Positions 53,065-61,263 of a stretch of 64,000 nucleotides of DNA are shown in pieces. The translations under genes were made by a program, and so were the position numbers. Origin of the DNA: Ulvibacter antarcticus (GTDB lineage: Bacteria > Bacteroidota > Bacteroidia > Flavobacteriales > Flavobacteriaceae); assembly GCF_003688405.1 (NCBI RefSeq), contig NZ_REFC01000013.1:310001-374000 (forward strand). The letters run 5' to 3'. Below the pieces are notes generated by a model. It was not told where the DNA came from. It did not search any database and was given only the letters and a program-made list of their open reading frames with translations. The number at the start of each line of letters is the position of its first letter. The stretch's first letter is position 1.

Positions 53065-53107
53065 TGACAAATATCATTTCCTACTCCAGTTGTCATTCTC
53101 ATCTTTA
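53065..53107 (+). promoter_or_regulatory. Crp/Fnr-type class II promoter of the DUF2892 gene
   Basis: Dyad TGACAAATATCA (53065-53076), 23 bases, -7 box CATCTTTA (53100-53107; first base differs from TANNTTTR), 17 bases to the ATG at 53125. Back-to-back with the Usp promoter, dyad centres 30 bp apart. Confidence 0.68.
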
Positions 53108-53124
53108 CTACATAAAATCTGTAA

Positions 53125-53331
53125 ATGATGAAAGTAAATATGGGCGGCGCAGACCGCATTCTCAGATTGATACTAGCAGCTATATTAGTTGCATTGTATG
53201 CCTACGATGTGTTTACTGGCATTTTAGGGGTCATTCTTTTGGTTGCAGCAGGAATTCTGGTTATAACCAGTTTGGTAAGTTTTTGCCCGCTATATAAAGT
53301 GTTTGGACTTCGAACTTGTAAGGCTAATTAG
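53125..53331 (+). CDS. DUF2892 (YgaP-like) small membrane protein
   Basis: 68 residues with two membrane helices and the DUF2892 opening MGGADRILRLILA and central SFCPLYKVFGLRTCK. Related to the membrane part of the rhodanese YgaP. A second ATG three bases on (53128) is equally possible. Function unknown; controlled by an Fnr-like promoter. Confidence 0.85.
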   Translation: MMKVNMGGADRILRLILAAILVALYAYDVFTGILGVILLVAAGILVITSLVSFCPLYKVFGLRTCKAN

Positions 53332-53437
53332 AGGTAAAATATTTAGTAGAAACGACATTTCTCATTTCAGTTGTTGAAAAGAAACACAATGGATAATTTC
53401 AATTGTGTCTGTTATATGATAACATAAAAACTCAACT

Positions 53438-53647
53438 TTATAATGAGCAGCTCTGATCATTTGATTTTTTGACTCCTAATTTCACTAGAATGCTTTCCAG
53501 CAAACACCATTTTGTAAAGGCAGACTGAATTAAATTTACACCTATAAATACTGTAAACCACATCCAGTTCATATTTACATACACGGCTAGTACAACGCTC
53601 AATAATACCATTGTACCCACGATAACTCTAAAATATGTATTTAACAT
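53438..53647 (-). CDS. DUF2892 (YgaP-like) small membrane protein, second copy
   Basis: 69 residues, two membrane helices, LNTYFRVIVGTMVLLSVVLA and FTKWCLLESILVKLGVKK; related to the DUF2892 family, but more diverged than the copy at 53125. 17 bp after the PII-like gene, end of the RND efflux operon. Confidence 0.75.
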   Translation of the reverse strand: MLNTYFRVIVGTMVLLSVVLAVYVNMNWMWFTVFIGVNLIQSAFTKWCLLESILVKLGVKKSNDQSCSL

Positions 53648-53664
53648 TTTTATTAATTTTTAGT

Positions 53665-53970
53665 TTATATAAATTTTTCAATTGGAACCACAACTGCTTT
53701 TATAGGGTTGTTCGATTCTAAAGTTGTATTAAATTCTTTTATCAGGCTGAATAAAGCATCAATGTTTTCATCTTCAGTAAAAGAGAAAAATAAACTCGAT
53801 TCATTAGCTGCTTTTTCACCCGAAAACCAACTTGATGCAGTTACAATTGAAGCTGTATTTTTATAGCCATCAATATCTGAACTGCTAAGGTTTTCAATAT
53901 TTGCTTTTTTGAATAGCTTCAAAACATCTTTTTGATACTGCTCTACTGCTGTAACTATGACTAACTTCAT
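53665..53970 (-). CDS. PII/CutA-like small ferredoxin-fold protein of the efflux operon
   Basis: 101 residues with the beta-alpha-beta plan of PII-superfamily proteins (KLVIVTAVEQYQKDVLKLFKKA, ending NNPIKAVVVPIEKFI). Small proteins of this kind (such as DUF3240) occur in heavy-metal RND operons, where they may sense metal or nucleotide. It follows the RND permease gene after a palindromic spacer. Assignment is by pattern and neighbourhood. Confidence 0.65.
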   Translation of the reverse strand: MKLVIVTAVEQYQKDVLKLFKKANIENLSSSDIDGYKNTASIVTASSWFSGEKAANESSLFFSFTEDENIDALFSLIKEFNTTLESNNPIKAVVVPIEKFI

Positions 53971-53986
53971 TTTATTTATTTTTCAT

Positions 53987-54033
53987 CGTCAGTTCGAGTG
54001 ATTCCGAAGATATTCGGAATTGTATCGAGAACC
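53987..54033 (-). repeat. Dispersed palindromic element between RND permease and PII-like gene
   Basis: Contains a perfect inner hairpin ATTCCGAA, four bases, TTCGGAAT (54001-54020), flanked by GTTCGAGTG and TATCGAGAAC. Similar short flavobacterial intergenic palindromes occur in several spacers of this operon. In the transcript it would form a stable stem between two genes. Confidence 0.6.
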
Positions 54034-54087
54034 TTTTCAATAACTTCTCGTTACTATTTTCTAGCGAAAATTACTCGACCAGACAGA

Positions 54088-57000
54088 CTATTTATAATTC
54101 TTTTTCTCTATCATATAATACACTAAAGGCACCACCAATAAAGTCAGTACAGTAGAAACAATAGTTCCTCCCATCAATGAGATGGCCAAACCTTGGAAAA
54201 TTGGATCAAACAAGATCACAAATGCGCCAATCACAACAGTTCCTGCTGTTAATAGAATAGGCGTTGTTCGTACTGCTCCGGCTTCAATTGCCGCTTGTTT
54301 AAGAGGGACGCCTTCTGCAGTTCTTAAGTTAATAAAGTCAATTAGCAATACCGAATTTCGAACCATAATTCCAGCCAATGCAATCATTCCAATAAAAGAT
54401 GTTGCAGTAAAAAAGGCTCCCATAATCCAATGACCTAAAATAATTCCTATCAATGTTAAAGGAATGGCAACCATCATTACGATAGGTGCTTTAAAGTTTT
54501 GAAACCAGCCTACAATCAGAATATATATTAAAATAATAGCTCCTAAAAAAGCAATTCCTAAATCTCTAAACACTTCTAAGGTAATTTGCCATTCTCCGTC
54601 CCATTTTACGGTGTAGTCGTCTTCATAATCTGGCTGACCTAAATACATTTCGTTCAATTTATAACCGTTCGGAAGCTTAATGTCTTTCAATTTCTCTTCC
54701 ATTCCTAAAATAGCATAGGCGGGACTTTCTAAATCGCCGGCCATATCAGCCATGACATATACAACTCGTTTCTGATTTTTTCGATAAATGCTTTTTGCAC
54801 TTATGGTTTCTTTAATATCAACTAAATCTGCAATCGGAATCATATTGCCTTGTTCCGATTTCACTTTAAGTTGAGAAATATCAGAAATTGTCGATTTTTC
54901 CTTTTCGTCCAATGTCAATAGTAAACCAACTTGATTTGAGGCATCTTCGTCATACAAATTAGTAATTGGCCTGTTAGACAATGCCATATTCATGGTGTAT
55001 GCAATCTGTTGTGGTGCAACTCCATACAACATCGCTTTTTCTTTATTGATATCGAACTGAAATTCAGTTTGATCAGCCTCAACCATCCAATCGATATCCA
55101 CAACATCATCAGTATTTTTTAATATATTCTGAATACTATTGGCGATTTTTATTTGCTCGTTGTAATCTGGGCCGTAAACTTCTGCCACGATAGTTGATAA
55201 CACTGGTGGTCCAGGAGGTACTTCCACTAATTTTACATTCGCATTGTATTTTGAAGCAATTTTCTGAATGTCCGGACGCAGCAATTTAGCGATGTCGTGA
55301 CTTTGAGCAGAACGTTCGCCTTTATCAATCAAGTTCACCTGAATATCCGCCATATTACTACCACCACGTAAATCGTAATGACGTACCAAACCATTAAAGG
55401 TTATTGGAGCAGATGTACCAACATAGTTTTGGTAATTCACCACTTCCGGGCGAGTAGACAAGTATTGAGAAATTTCTTGTGCCACAACTCCCGTGCGTTC
55501 CAATGTGGTGCCTTCCGGCATATCGATGACCACTTGAAACTCGTTTTTGTTGTCAAATGGCAACATTTTTACCGCAACCGATTTGGTAAAAAATAATACC
55601 ATCGTTGCCAGTAAGAGCACAAACGTTCCACCTAAAAACAGCCAACGTTTTCTTTTACTTTCTAATAACGGACGTTCAAATTTATTGTAGACTCTATAGA
55701 TAAATGTTTCTTCTAATGGCTTTTCAACTTTTTCGGCCTTTCCCTTCCTATCTTTTTCTCTTAAGAAAATATATCCTAAATAAGGAGTAATGGTCAGGGC
55801 GACAAACAAAGATAGAATCATCGCAATAGATGCTCCTATTGGCATTGGCGCCATGTAAGGTCCCATTAATCCGGAAACAAACGCCATTGGTAATACCGAA
55901 GCTATCACCGTAAATGTTGCCAAAATGGTTGGGTTTCCTACTTCATTAATGGCATACAACGCAGCCTGTTTAAATGGCAACCGCTTCATCTTAAAATGCC
56001 GGTGCATATTTTCGGCAATGATAATAGAGTCATCCACAACGATTCCCGTGACAAAAACCAATGCGAAAAGTGTTATTCGGTTTAAGGTGTAGTCAAGCAT
56101 ATAATAACTTAGCAAGGTCATAGCAAACGTAATCGGGACTGATAAAAACACTACCAATCCGCCACGCCAACCCATTGCTAGCATAACCACCAGTGTTACC
56201 GCAAAAATAGAGCCTACAAGATGCCATAATAGTTCAGAAACTTTTTGCGAAGCCGTTTCTCCATAGTTCCTTGTAATTTCAACGTGCACATCATCTGGTA
56301 TTAAATTTTTCCGAAGATGTTTGACTTTATCGATAATCACTTCCGAAATTTTCATCGCATCGGCACCTTTCCGTTTTGCCACCGAAATAGTCACGGCAGG
56401 ATATTCAGACTTAAAATCCGATGATTTTTCACTGCCTCGTCCAAACCCCAAGCTCACATAATTTAATGGAACTTCCGGGCCATCAATGATCTTTGCAACT
56501 TGCTTCAAATAAATAGGCTGATTTTCTTGCACACCAACCACTAAATTTTCAACATCAGTGGCTGATTCTAAAAAAGTACCGGTCGTTACCATAAATTCGG
56601 TATCGTTCTTATCGAAACTGCCCGAATTCAACTGTGCATTGTTCCCTTTTATCATTTCAGAAACCGATAAGAAATCCAATCCACTGGCAGCTAATTTGTC
56701 TTTATCTATCACCACTCGTAATTGGCGGTTTCTCCCACCAATTTTATGAGTAATTGCAACATCGTTTACCTTTTTAATTTCAGATTCTAATTCCTGTGCC
56801 ATCTGACTTAGCTGGTAATCGTCGTAATTTTCACTCCACAAGGTTAAACCCAACATGGGTACGTCGTCGATCGCACGAGTTTTAACCAACGGAAACGTCA
56901 CACCTGGCGGCATTTGATCCATGTGTTTGTTAATCTCGTTGTATAATTTTACAAAGGACCGCTCAATATCTTCACCAACATAAAACTGCACAATGACCAT

Positions 57001-57282
57001 TCCTTGCTCTTTCATCGAGGTAGAATACACATATTCCACGCCTTTGATATTCGAAATTAATTGCTCTAACGGCTTAATAACCCGCGACTCAACTTCCGTA
57101 GGACTTGCCCCAGGATAACCAACAAAAATATCTGCCATTGGCACGTCAATTTGTGGCTCTTCTTCCCGCGGTATTAAAAACGAACTATACACACCAATCA
57201 CCATAAATACAATCATTAGAAGCACTGTAAGCTTCGACTGTATAAATATTTTTGCAATTTTTCCTGCGATACCTTCTTTCAT
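54088..57282 (-). CDS. RND efflux permease (AcrB/CusA superfamily)
   Basis: 1064 residues, full-length RND inner-membrane pump: helix I, periplasmic loops, central helices with GIVVDDSIIIAENMHRH (the proton-relay Asp pair), second loop, and C-terminal helices with TTPILLTAGTVVIGAFVIL. Expels drugs, lipids or metals through TolC using the proton gradient. Its adaptor and TolC genes lie upstream in the same operon. The PII-like neighbour hints at metal efflux, but no metal-specific motif was recognised. Confidence 0.95.
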   Translation of the reverse strand: MKEGIAGKIAKIFIQSKLTVLLMIVFMVIGVYSSFLIPREEEPQIDVPMADIFVGYPGASPTEVESRVIKPLEQLISNIKGVEYVYSTSMKEQGMVIVQFYVGEDIERSFVKLYNEINKHMDQMPPGVTFPLVKTRAIDDVPMLGLTLWSENYDDYQLSQMAQELESEIKKVNDVAITHKIGGRNRQLRVVIDKDKLAASGLDFLSVSEMIKGNNAQLNSGSFDKNDTEFMVTTGTFLESATDVENLVVGVQENQPIYLKQVAKIIDGPEVPLNYVSLGFGRGSEKSSDFKSEYPAVTISVAKRKGADAMKISEVIIDKVKHLRKNLIPDDVHVEITRNYGETASQKVSELLWHLVGSIFAVTLVVMLAMGWRGGLVVFLSVPITFAMTLLSYYMLDYTLNRITLFALVFVTGIVVDDSIIIAENMHRHFKMKRLPFKQAALYAINEVGNPTILATFTVIASVLPMAFVSGLMGPYMAPMPIGASIAMILSLFVALTITPYLGYIFLREKDRKGKAEKVEKPLEETFIYRVYNKFERPLLESKRKRWLFLGGTFVLLLATMVLFFTKSVAVKMLPFDNKNEFQVVIDMPEGTTLERTGVVAQEISQYLSTRPEVVNYQNYVGTSAPITFNGLVRHYDLRGGSNMADIQVNLIDKGERSAQSHDIAKLLRPDIQKIASKYNANVKLVEVPPGPPVLSTIVAEVYGPDYNEQIKIANSIQNILKNTDDVVDIDWMVEADQTEFQFDINKEKAMLYGVAPQQIAYTMNMALSNRPITNLYDEDASNQVGLLLTLDEKEKSTISDISQLKVKSEQGNMIPIADLVDIKETISAKSIYRKNQKRVVYVMADMAGDLESPAYAILGMEEKLKDIKLPNGYKLNEMYLGQPDYEDDYTVKWDGEWQITLEVFRDLGIAFLGAIILIYILIVGWFQNFKAPIVMMVAIPLTLIGIILGHWIMGAFFTATSFIGMIALAGIMVRNSVLLIDFINLRTAEGVPLKQAAIEAGAVRTTPILLTAGTVVIGAFVILFDPIFQGLAISLMGGTIVSTVLTLLVVPLVYYMIEKKNYK

Positions 57283-57323
57283 TATTTATATTTTTTGGGC
57301 GTTTTAACAGGCTATTCGTTACA

Positions 57324-57380
57324 ATCTTTTTTAGTGTCAGAAACATTTCGACTGCGCTCAATGTGACACTAAAAAAGGAT
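57324..57380 (-). repeat. Long hairpin between adaptor and RND permease genes
   Basis: TTTTTTAGTGTCA and TGACACTAAAAAA form a perfect 13-bp stem; the loop carries the 12-mer TCGACTGCGCTC that recurs in the palindrome at 58606. Could act as an attenuator or mRNA processing stem in the middle of the operon. Confidence 0.7.
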
Positions 57381-57421
57381 TTCCACTGCTATCCTTAACG
57401 CTACTTTTTAAATATTTTTTT

Positions 57422-57508
57422 AAACTGCAAACTGCAAACTGCAAACTGCAAACTGCAAACTGAGACTGCAAACTGAGACTGCAAACTGAGACTGCAAACT
57501 GAGACTGC
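57422..57508 (-). repeat. Tandem repeats after the adaptor stop codon (AAACTGC x5, AAACTGAGACTGC x4)
   Basis: Five exact 7-bp units (57422-57456) then four exact 13-bp units (57457-57508). The TAG stop of the adaptor gene (57509-57511) touches the array, so on the coding strand it reads as GCAGTTT heptads starting right after the stop. Related CAGT heptads lie after two ABC transporter genes. Exact units mean the copy number is likely to vary between strains. Confidence 0.85.
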
Positions 57509-58588
57509 CTACTGAACACTAATTCTCACACCATTATAAAGTTTTCCTTCAGCAGAAACAATGTAGGCTTCATCCGAATTCAAACCAGATAATACTTCTA
57601 TTTGATTTCCAAAAGTTCTCCCTAGACGCAACCAACGTAGCAGAGCAGTATTGCTTTCACTTACGGTGTAAACTCCAGATAATTGTCCCTTGGTTACAAT
57701 GGCTTCCAGAGGAACTAAAACCATAGTTGATTTTGCCTTTCTTTCTATAGGAAACTGAACGGTTGTGAACATTCCAGATAGAATAGGGGAGTCTGTTTTA
57801 TCTAAAGCTATTTTTACTAAATATTGACCGCCTGTATTTTTAGCAGAAGTACTCACTTCGGTAACTTTTCCTATTATGGTTTTGTTGATGGATTTAACCA
57901 GAACATCAACTTTGGTATCATTCTTAATTTCAGAAATTTCAGTTTCCGGAACCCTCGCCATAACTTCAAAATTACCTGGGGTTTCGATACTAATTATAGG
58001 CGCTCCCGGGTTAGCCATATTTCCAGCTTCAACGTTTTTGCTGGTAACTGTTCCATTAAAAGGGGCAGTTATATTACTGTATACAAATTGTGCGTTGATT
58101 TCATTTTTCAATTGATTTGCAGATTCCAATCGTGCTTTAGCCATTTCAAAACTGGCAGTCATGTCGTCTAATTCTTTTTGAGACGCACTCTTATCTGTAA
58201 ATAAATTTTCAAATCGATTGTAATCTTTTTGAGCATTATTAAAAGCGGCAGTCGCTTCGGTAATTCCTGCATTTACTTGCGCTCTTTTAGCTTGTAAGTC
58301 AGAATTGTTTATAGATACTAATAATTGTCCTTTACGCACTTTATCGCCAACATTTACATGTACTTTATTCACGTAACCCATCATTCTAGTGCTTAAGTCG
58401 GCACTATTGGCCGCCTGAATCTTGCCGCTTACACTTAAAAACGGACTGTTACCACTTGCATCCACTTGATTTACTGTTACGTTAATTACCGGCGAATTTT
58501 CAGCAATCGATTTTTTGTCATCACTTCCACAACTCGTTAAAAATAAAGAAGCTGTTGTTAGCGTTATTAGGTATATATTTTTTATCAT
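57509..58588 (-). CDS. RND efflux periplasmic adaptor lipoprotein
   Basis: 359 residues; lipoprotein signal with LTSC (Cys20), then the membrane-fusion layout: lipoyl half-domain with KVHVNVGDKVRKGQLLVSI, alpha hairpin (about 95-160), second lipoyl half (APFNGTVTSKNVEAGN), beta-barrel and C-terminal domain. Bridges the RND pump and TolC. The last codons (ISVQ stop) run into the CAGT repeats. Confidence 0.93.
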   Translation of the reverse strand: MIKNIYLITLTTASLFLTSCGSDDKKSIAENSPVINVTVNQVDASGNSPFLSVSGKIQAANSADLSTRMMGYVNKVHVNVGDKVRKGQLLVSINNSDLQAKRAQVNAGITEATAAFNNAQKDYNRFENLFTDKSASQKELDDMTASFEMAKARLESANQLKNEINAQFVYSNITAPFNGTVTSKNVEAGNMANPGAPIISIETPGNFEVMARVPETEISEIKNDTKVDVLVKSINKTIIGKVTEVSTSAKNTGGQYLVKIALDKTDSPILSGMFTTVQFPIERKAKSTMVLVPLEAIVTKGQLSGVYTVSESNTALLRWLRLGRTFGNQIEVLSGLNSDEAYIVSAEGKLYNGVRISVQ

Positions 58589-58605
58589 CTTAGATTGTTT
58601 TTAGG

Positions 58606-58657
58606 TCTCGACTGCGCTCGACCAGACACTTTTCTGTCGCCTCGAGCGCAGTCGAGA
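58606..58657 (-). repeat. Perfect 16-bp inverted repeat between tolC and the adaptor gene
   Basis: TCTCGACTGCGCTCGA (58606-58621) and its exact reverse complement (58642-58657). A stable stem placed directly after the tolC stop inside the operon. Shares the 12-mer TCGACTGCGCTC with the hairpin at 57324. Confidence 0.8.
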
Positions 58658-58659
58658 GG

Positions 58660-59970
58660 TTACTCTTTCGTTAAAAATTGTAAATAGGCTTGCGCATAAT
58701 TGTATTCAAAAATTGTTTGATAATATTCCAATTGTTTTTGTGCAAATTGAGTTTCAGATAATAGCAAATCGGATGTTTTTTCAAGCCCTTCTTTAAATCT
58801 ATTTCCTATAATCCGTAAAGATTCTTTCGATTGTTCCATCGCTAAATCCGTTAATTCCAGCTTATTTTCAGCATCGAGTAACATACGCTTCGCCTTATTC
58901 ATCTCTAGATTGCTTTGCGCGACATATTGTTGGTATTCTAGTTTCGATTTTTGAAATTCAGCTTTACTCTTTTGTGCTTTTCCGAAGCGCTTGGAGCCTT
59001 GAAAAACATCCCAGCTCAATTCCGCACCAAATGAATAACCATTTGCATCTCCTTGAAAAATTTGGTCATCATATAATTCGTAACTTCCAAAAGCATTCAT
59101 TCTAGGTAAAAATGCCATTTTATCGGCTTTGTTCATTGCTTCATAAGCATTGGAAGCTAACTGCATCGCTCTAATATCTGCACGACTTTCTGAAATAACT
59201 TTATTGTTTTCTCCATTAAATGTGTTTACCGATAGACTATCACTTGGTCGATATATCACATACATTTCATCATTCATCAAAAAAGACAGATAATTTGACG
59301 CGTTTTGTACATTGCTCTTTGCAGTCTGCAACTGATTTTTAATTTCAGTTAAACGAATCTCTACGTTTAATACTTCGGCGCGTTGTAAATAGCCTTGTTT
59401 AAAACGATTGTCAGCCAATTTTTTATTTTCTATTGCCGTTTGCAGTGCTTTCGCCAGGACGTCAATACCCTTATAAGCCAATTGTAACTGCATATATGCT
59501 TTTTCAACTTCCAGTGCTAGATAATCTCCGGTTCTTTCTTGCTTTAAAGACATTGCCTCCATTTTAGATTTAGCAGCCTTTCTTTGAAAAATACCATCCA
59601 AATTGAGTAAAGGTTGTTGAATTTCAAACTTCGTTGCAAAGTTCTGTATCTGAGAAGGATCGTTTAGCAATGCAGGGTTAAAATCGTTTTGAGTTAAAAT
59701 CTCTTGGTTCAATTTAGAGCCAAAAGCCATTAATGGATTGGTTGTCGCAATACCAGTATGACTTGCAGTTATATTTGGTAAAAAAACAGCATTGGTTTGT
59801 CTGTAGTCTGCTCTAGCTTGATTAAAATCTTCTTGAGAAATTTTAATACTTGTGTTCTTTTCAGACACCTTAGATAATACTTCATTTTTTGTAAGTGGTA
59901 CCACCTCTTGTGCCTGCACCGATAAAGTGAAAGCTAACAAGGATAGTGGTAAAAGAATACGTTTCTTCAT
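58660..59970 (-). CDS. TolC-family outer membrane efflux protein
   Basis: 436 residues: signal peptide ending VQAQ (about residue 20), then two OEP domains of long alpha-helical hairpins. Forms the outer-membrane exit duct. First gene of the operon tolC, adaptor, RND permease, PII-like, DUF2892. Promoter carries a variant Crp/Fnr-like dyad. Confidence 0.93.
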   Translation of the reverse strand: MKKRILLPLSLLAFTLSVQAQEVVPLTKNEVLSKVSEKNTSIKISQEDFNQARADYRQTNAVFLPNITASHTGIATTNPLMAFGSKLNQEILTQNDFNPALLNDPSQIQNFATKFEIQQPLLNLDGIFQRKAAKSKMEAMSLKQERTGDYLALEVEKAYMQLQLAYKGIDVLAKALQTAIENKKLADNRFKQGYLQRAEVLNVEIRLTEIKNQLQTAKSNVQNASNYLSFLMNDEMYVIYRPSDSLSVNTFNGENNKVISESRADIRAMQLASNAYEAMNKADKMAFLPRMNAFGSYELYDDQIFQGDANGYSFGAELSWDVFQGSKRFGKAQKSKAEFQKSKLEYQQYVAQSNLEMNKAKRMLLDAENKLELTDLAMEQSKESLRIIGNRFKEGLEKTSDLLLSETQFAQKQLEYYQTIFEYNYAQAYLQFLTKE

Positions 59971-59990
59971 TAATTATTGATTTGATGGTA

Positions 59991-60034
59991 CAAAAGTAGT
60001 TTTATAAATCGTTGAGTTCAGTAACAAAGGTTAC
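59991..60034 (-). promoter_or_regulatory. Promoter of the RND operon with variant Crp/Fnr-like dyad
   Basis: GTAACAAAGGTTAC (60021-60034; read on the minus strand GTAACCTTTGTTAC). Its 12-bp core is followed by 23 bases and a perfect -7 box TACTTTTG (minus, 59991-59998), 20 bases before the tolC ATG. The geometry equals the TGAYANNTRTCA promoters, but both half-sites are TAA rather than TGA, so a different family member is likely. A TetR-type operator is the alternative. Confidence 0.55.
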
Positions 60035-60091
60035 GTAAGGTAAAAGCGACTGAAAATGGACTATTGTGTGTTTTGTTTGAAGCTCATGACT

Positions 60092-60099
60092 TACATTTG
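60092..60099 (+). promoter_or_regulatory. Bacteroidetes -7 box before the YdjM-like gene
   Basis: TACATTTG, a perfect TANNTTTG box, eight bases before the start codon; a very short leader. No clear -33 element. Confidence 0.45.
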
Positions 60100-60107
60100 C
60101 AAATTAT

Positions 60108-61106
60108 ATGGATTCAGTCACCCAAATAGTATTAGGTGCAGCTATTGGAGAGGCTGTTCTAGGAAAAAAGATTGGCAATAAAGCGATGTTATATGGCGCT
60201 ATAGCTGGAACGATTCCTGATTTAGATGTGTTTGCTTCTCACTTTACAGATACAGTAACAGCACTGTCTATGCATCGTGGTTTTACACATTCTATTTTGT
60301 TTTCTATACTTTTTGCCCCAATATTTGGGTGGATAGTTTCGCGTTACGAGACTTTAAAAAATTTTAAAAGTTGGTCCTGGTTGTTCTTTTGGGCTTTTAT
60401 TACCCATCCACTATTAGATGCACATACCACTTGGGGAACACAATTATTTTGGCCTTTTGATCTACGATTAGCATTTAAAACCATATTTGTTATAGATCCT
60501 CTTTATACTCTACCTTTTTTAGTTTTCCTAATTCTTGCAATGATGCAAAATCGTACTACGAAAAAACGGCGTTTATATAATAAAATCGGTTTATTGTTAA
60601 GTTCATCTTATTTAGTGCTTACATTTCTTTTGAAATGGGTTGCGTTTACTCAATTTCAAGCTGCATTAAAAAATCAGAATGTTGTCTATCTGCAATTAGA
60701 CACAAGGCCTTCGCCATTAAACACAATACTTTGGAGCGCTAATGTGGAAACCGAGGATGCTTATAAATTAGGGAATTTTTCTTTTTTTGACACCAAGCCT
60801 GTCACTTTTGAAACCTATCCTAAAAACCACGATTTATTAGGCAAGCTATCTGAAAACGAAAAAGTTAAGCGTATGATAGCCATTTCTGAAGGATGGTACA
60901 CTATTACTAAAAAAAATGAACAGCTTTATTTTAACGATTTACGATTTGGACTTTTGAGCTTAGCACCAAATTCTCAAAACTTTGTTTTTCAGTATAGGAT
61001 TGATGTAGATGATTTAGGCGAAGTTCAATTTATAGAAGCACCTAAAGATAAACGCGATGGAAAAAAGTTGCTGTCCGAACTGTGGCTGCGCATAAAAGGG
61101 AATTAA
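60108..61106 (+). CDS. Membrane-bound metal-dependent hydrolase (YdjM/DUF457 family)
   Basis: 332 residues; four membrane helices and the conserved YdjM pattern DSVTQIVLGAAIGEAVLG, GAIAGTIPDLDVF, HRGFTHSILFSI and THPLLDAHTTWGTQL, whose Asp and His residues would bind metal. The E. coli homologue is LexA-regulated; nothing indicates that here. Divergent from the RND operon. Confidence 0.88.
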   Translation: MDSVTQIVLGAAIGEAVLGKKIGNKAMLYGAIAGTIPDLDVFASHFTDTVTALSMHRGFTHSILFSILFAPIFGWIVSRYETLKNFKSWSWLFFWAFITHPLLDAHTTWGTQLFWPFDLRLAFKTIFVIDPLYTLPFLVFLILAMMQNRTTKKRRLYNKIGLLLSSSYLVLTFLLKWVAFTQFQAALKNQNVVYLQLDTRPSPLNTILWSANVETEDAYKLGNFSFFDTKPVTFETYPKNHDLLGKLSENEKVKRMIAISEGWYTITKKNEQLYFNDLRFGLLSLAPNSQNFVFQYRIDVDDLGEVQFIEAPKDKRDGKKLLSELWLRIKGN

Positions 61107-61263
61107 GTATAGTATTGTGTATAAGTGATTGTAACTTTCTCCTGTGGTGGCACGGACAAAGTAAAAAGTAAAAGTGATAGGCGCATTAGGAGATATTTTT
61201 CATTCGAATTTAGGCTTTTGTTTTATTCATTAAATCACTATTTTGGTTTGACTTGTTTTAACT

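Noticed and set aside
57137-57155. TTGGCACGTCAATTTG inside the RND permease gene as a sigma-54 promoter
   Set aside because: The -12 part is imperfect (TTTG), it lies deep inside a coding region and no gene starts after it on that strand.
57422-57508. Tandem array considered as a CRISPR
   Set aside because: Units are 7 and 13 bp with no spacers and no cas genes.
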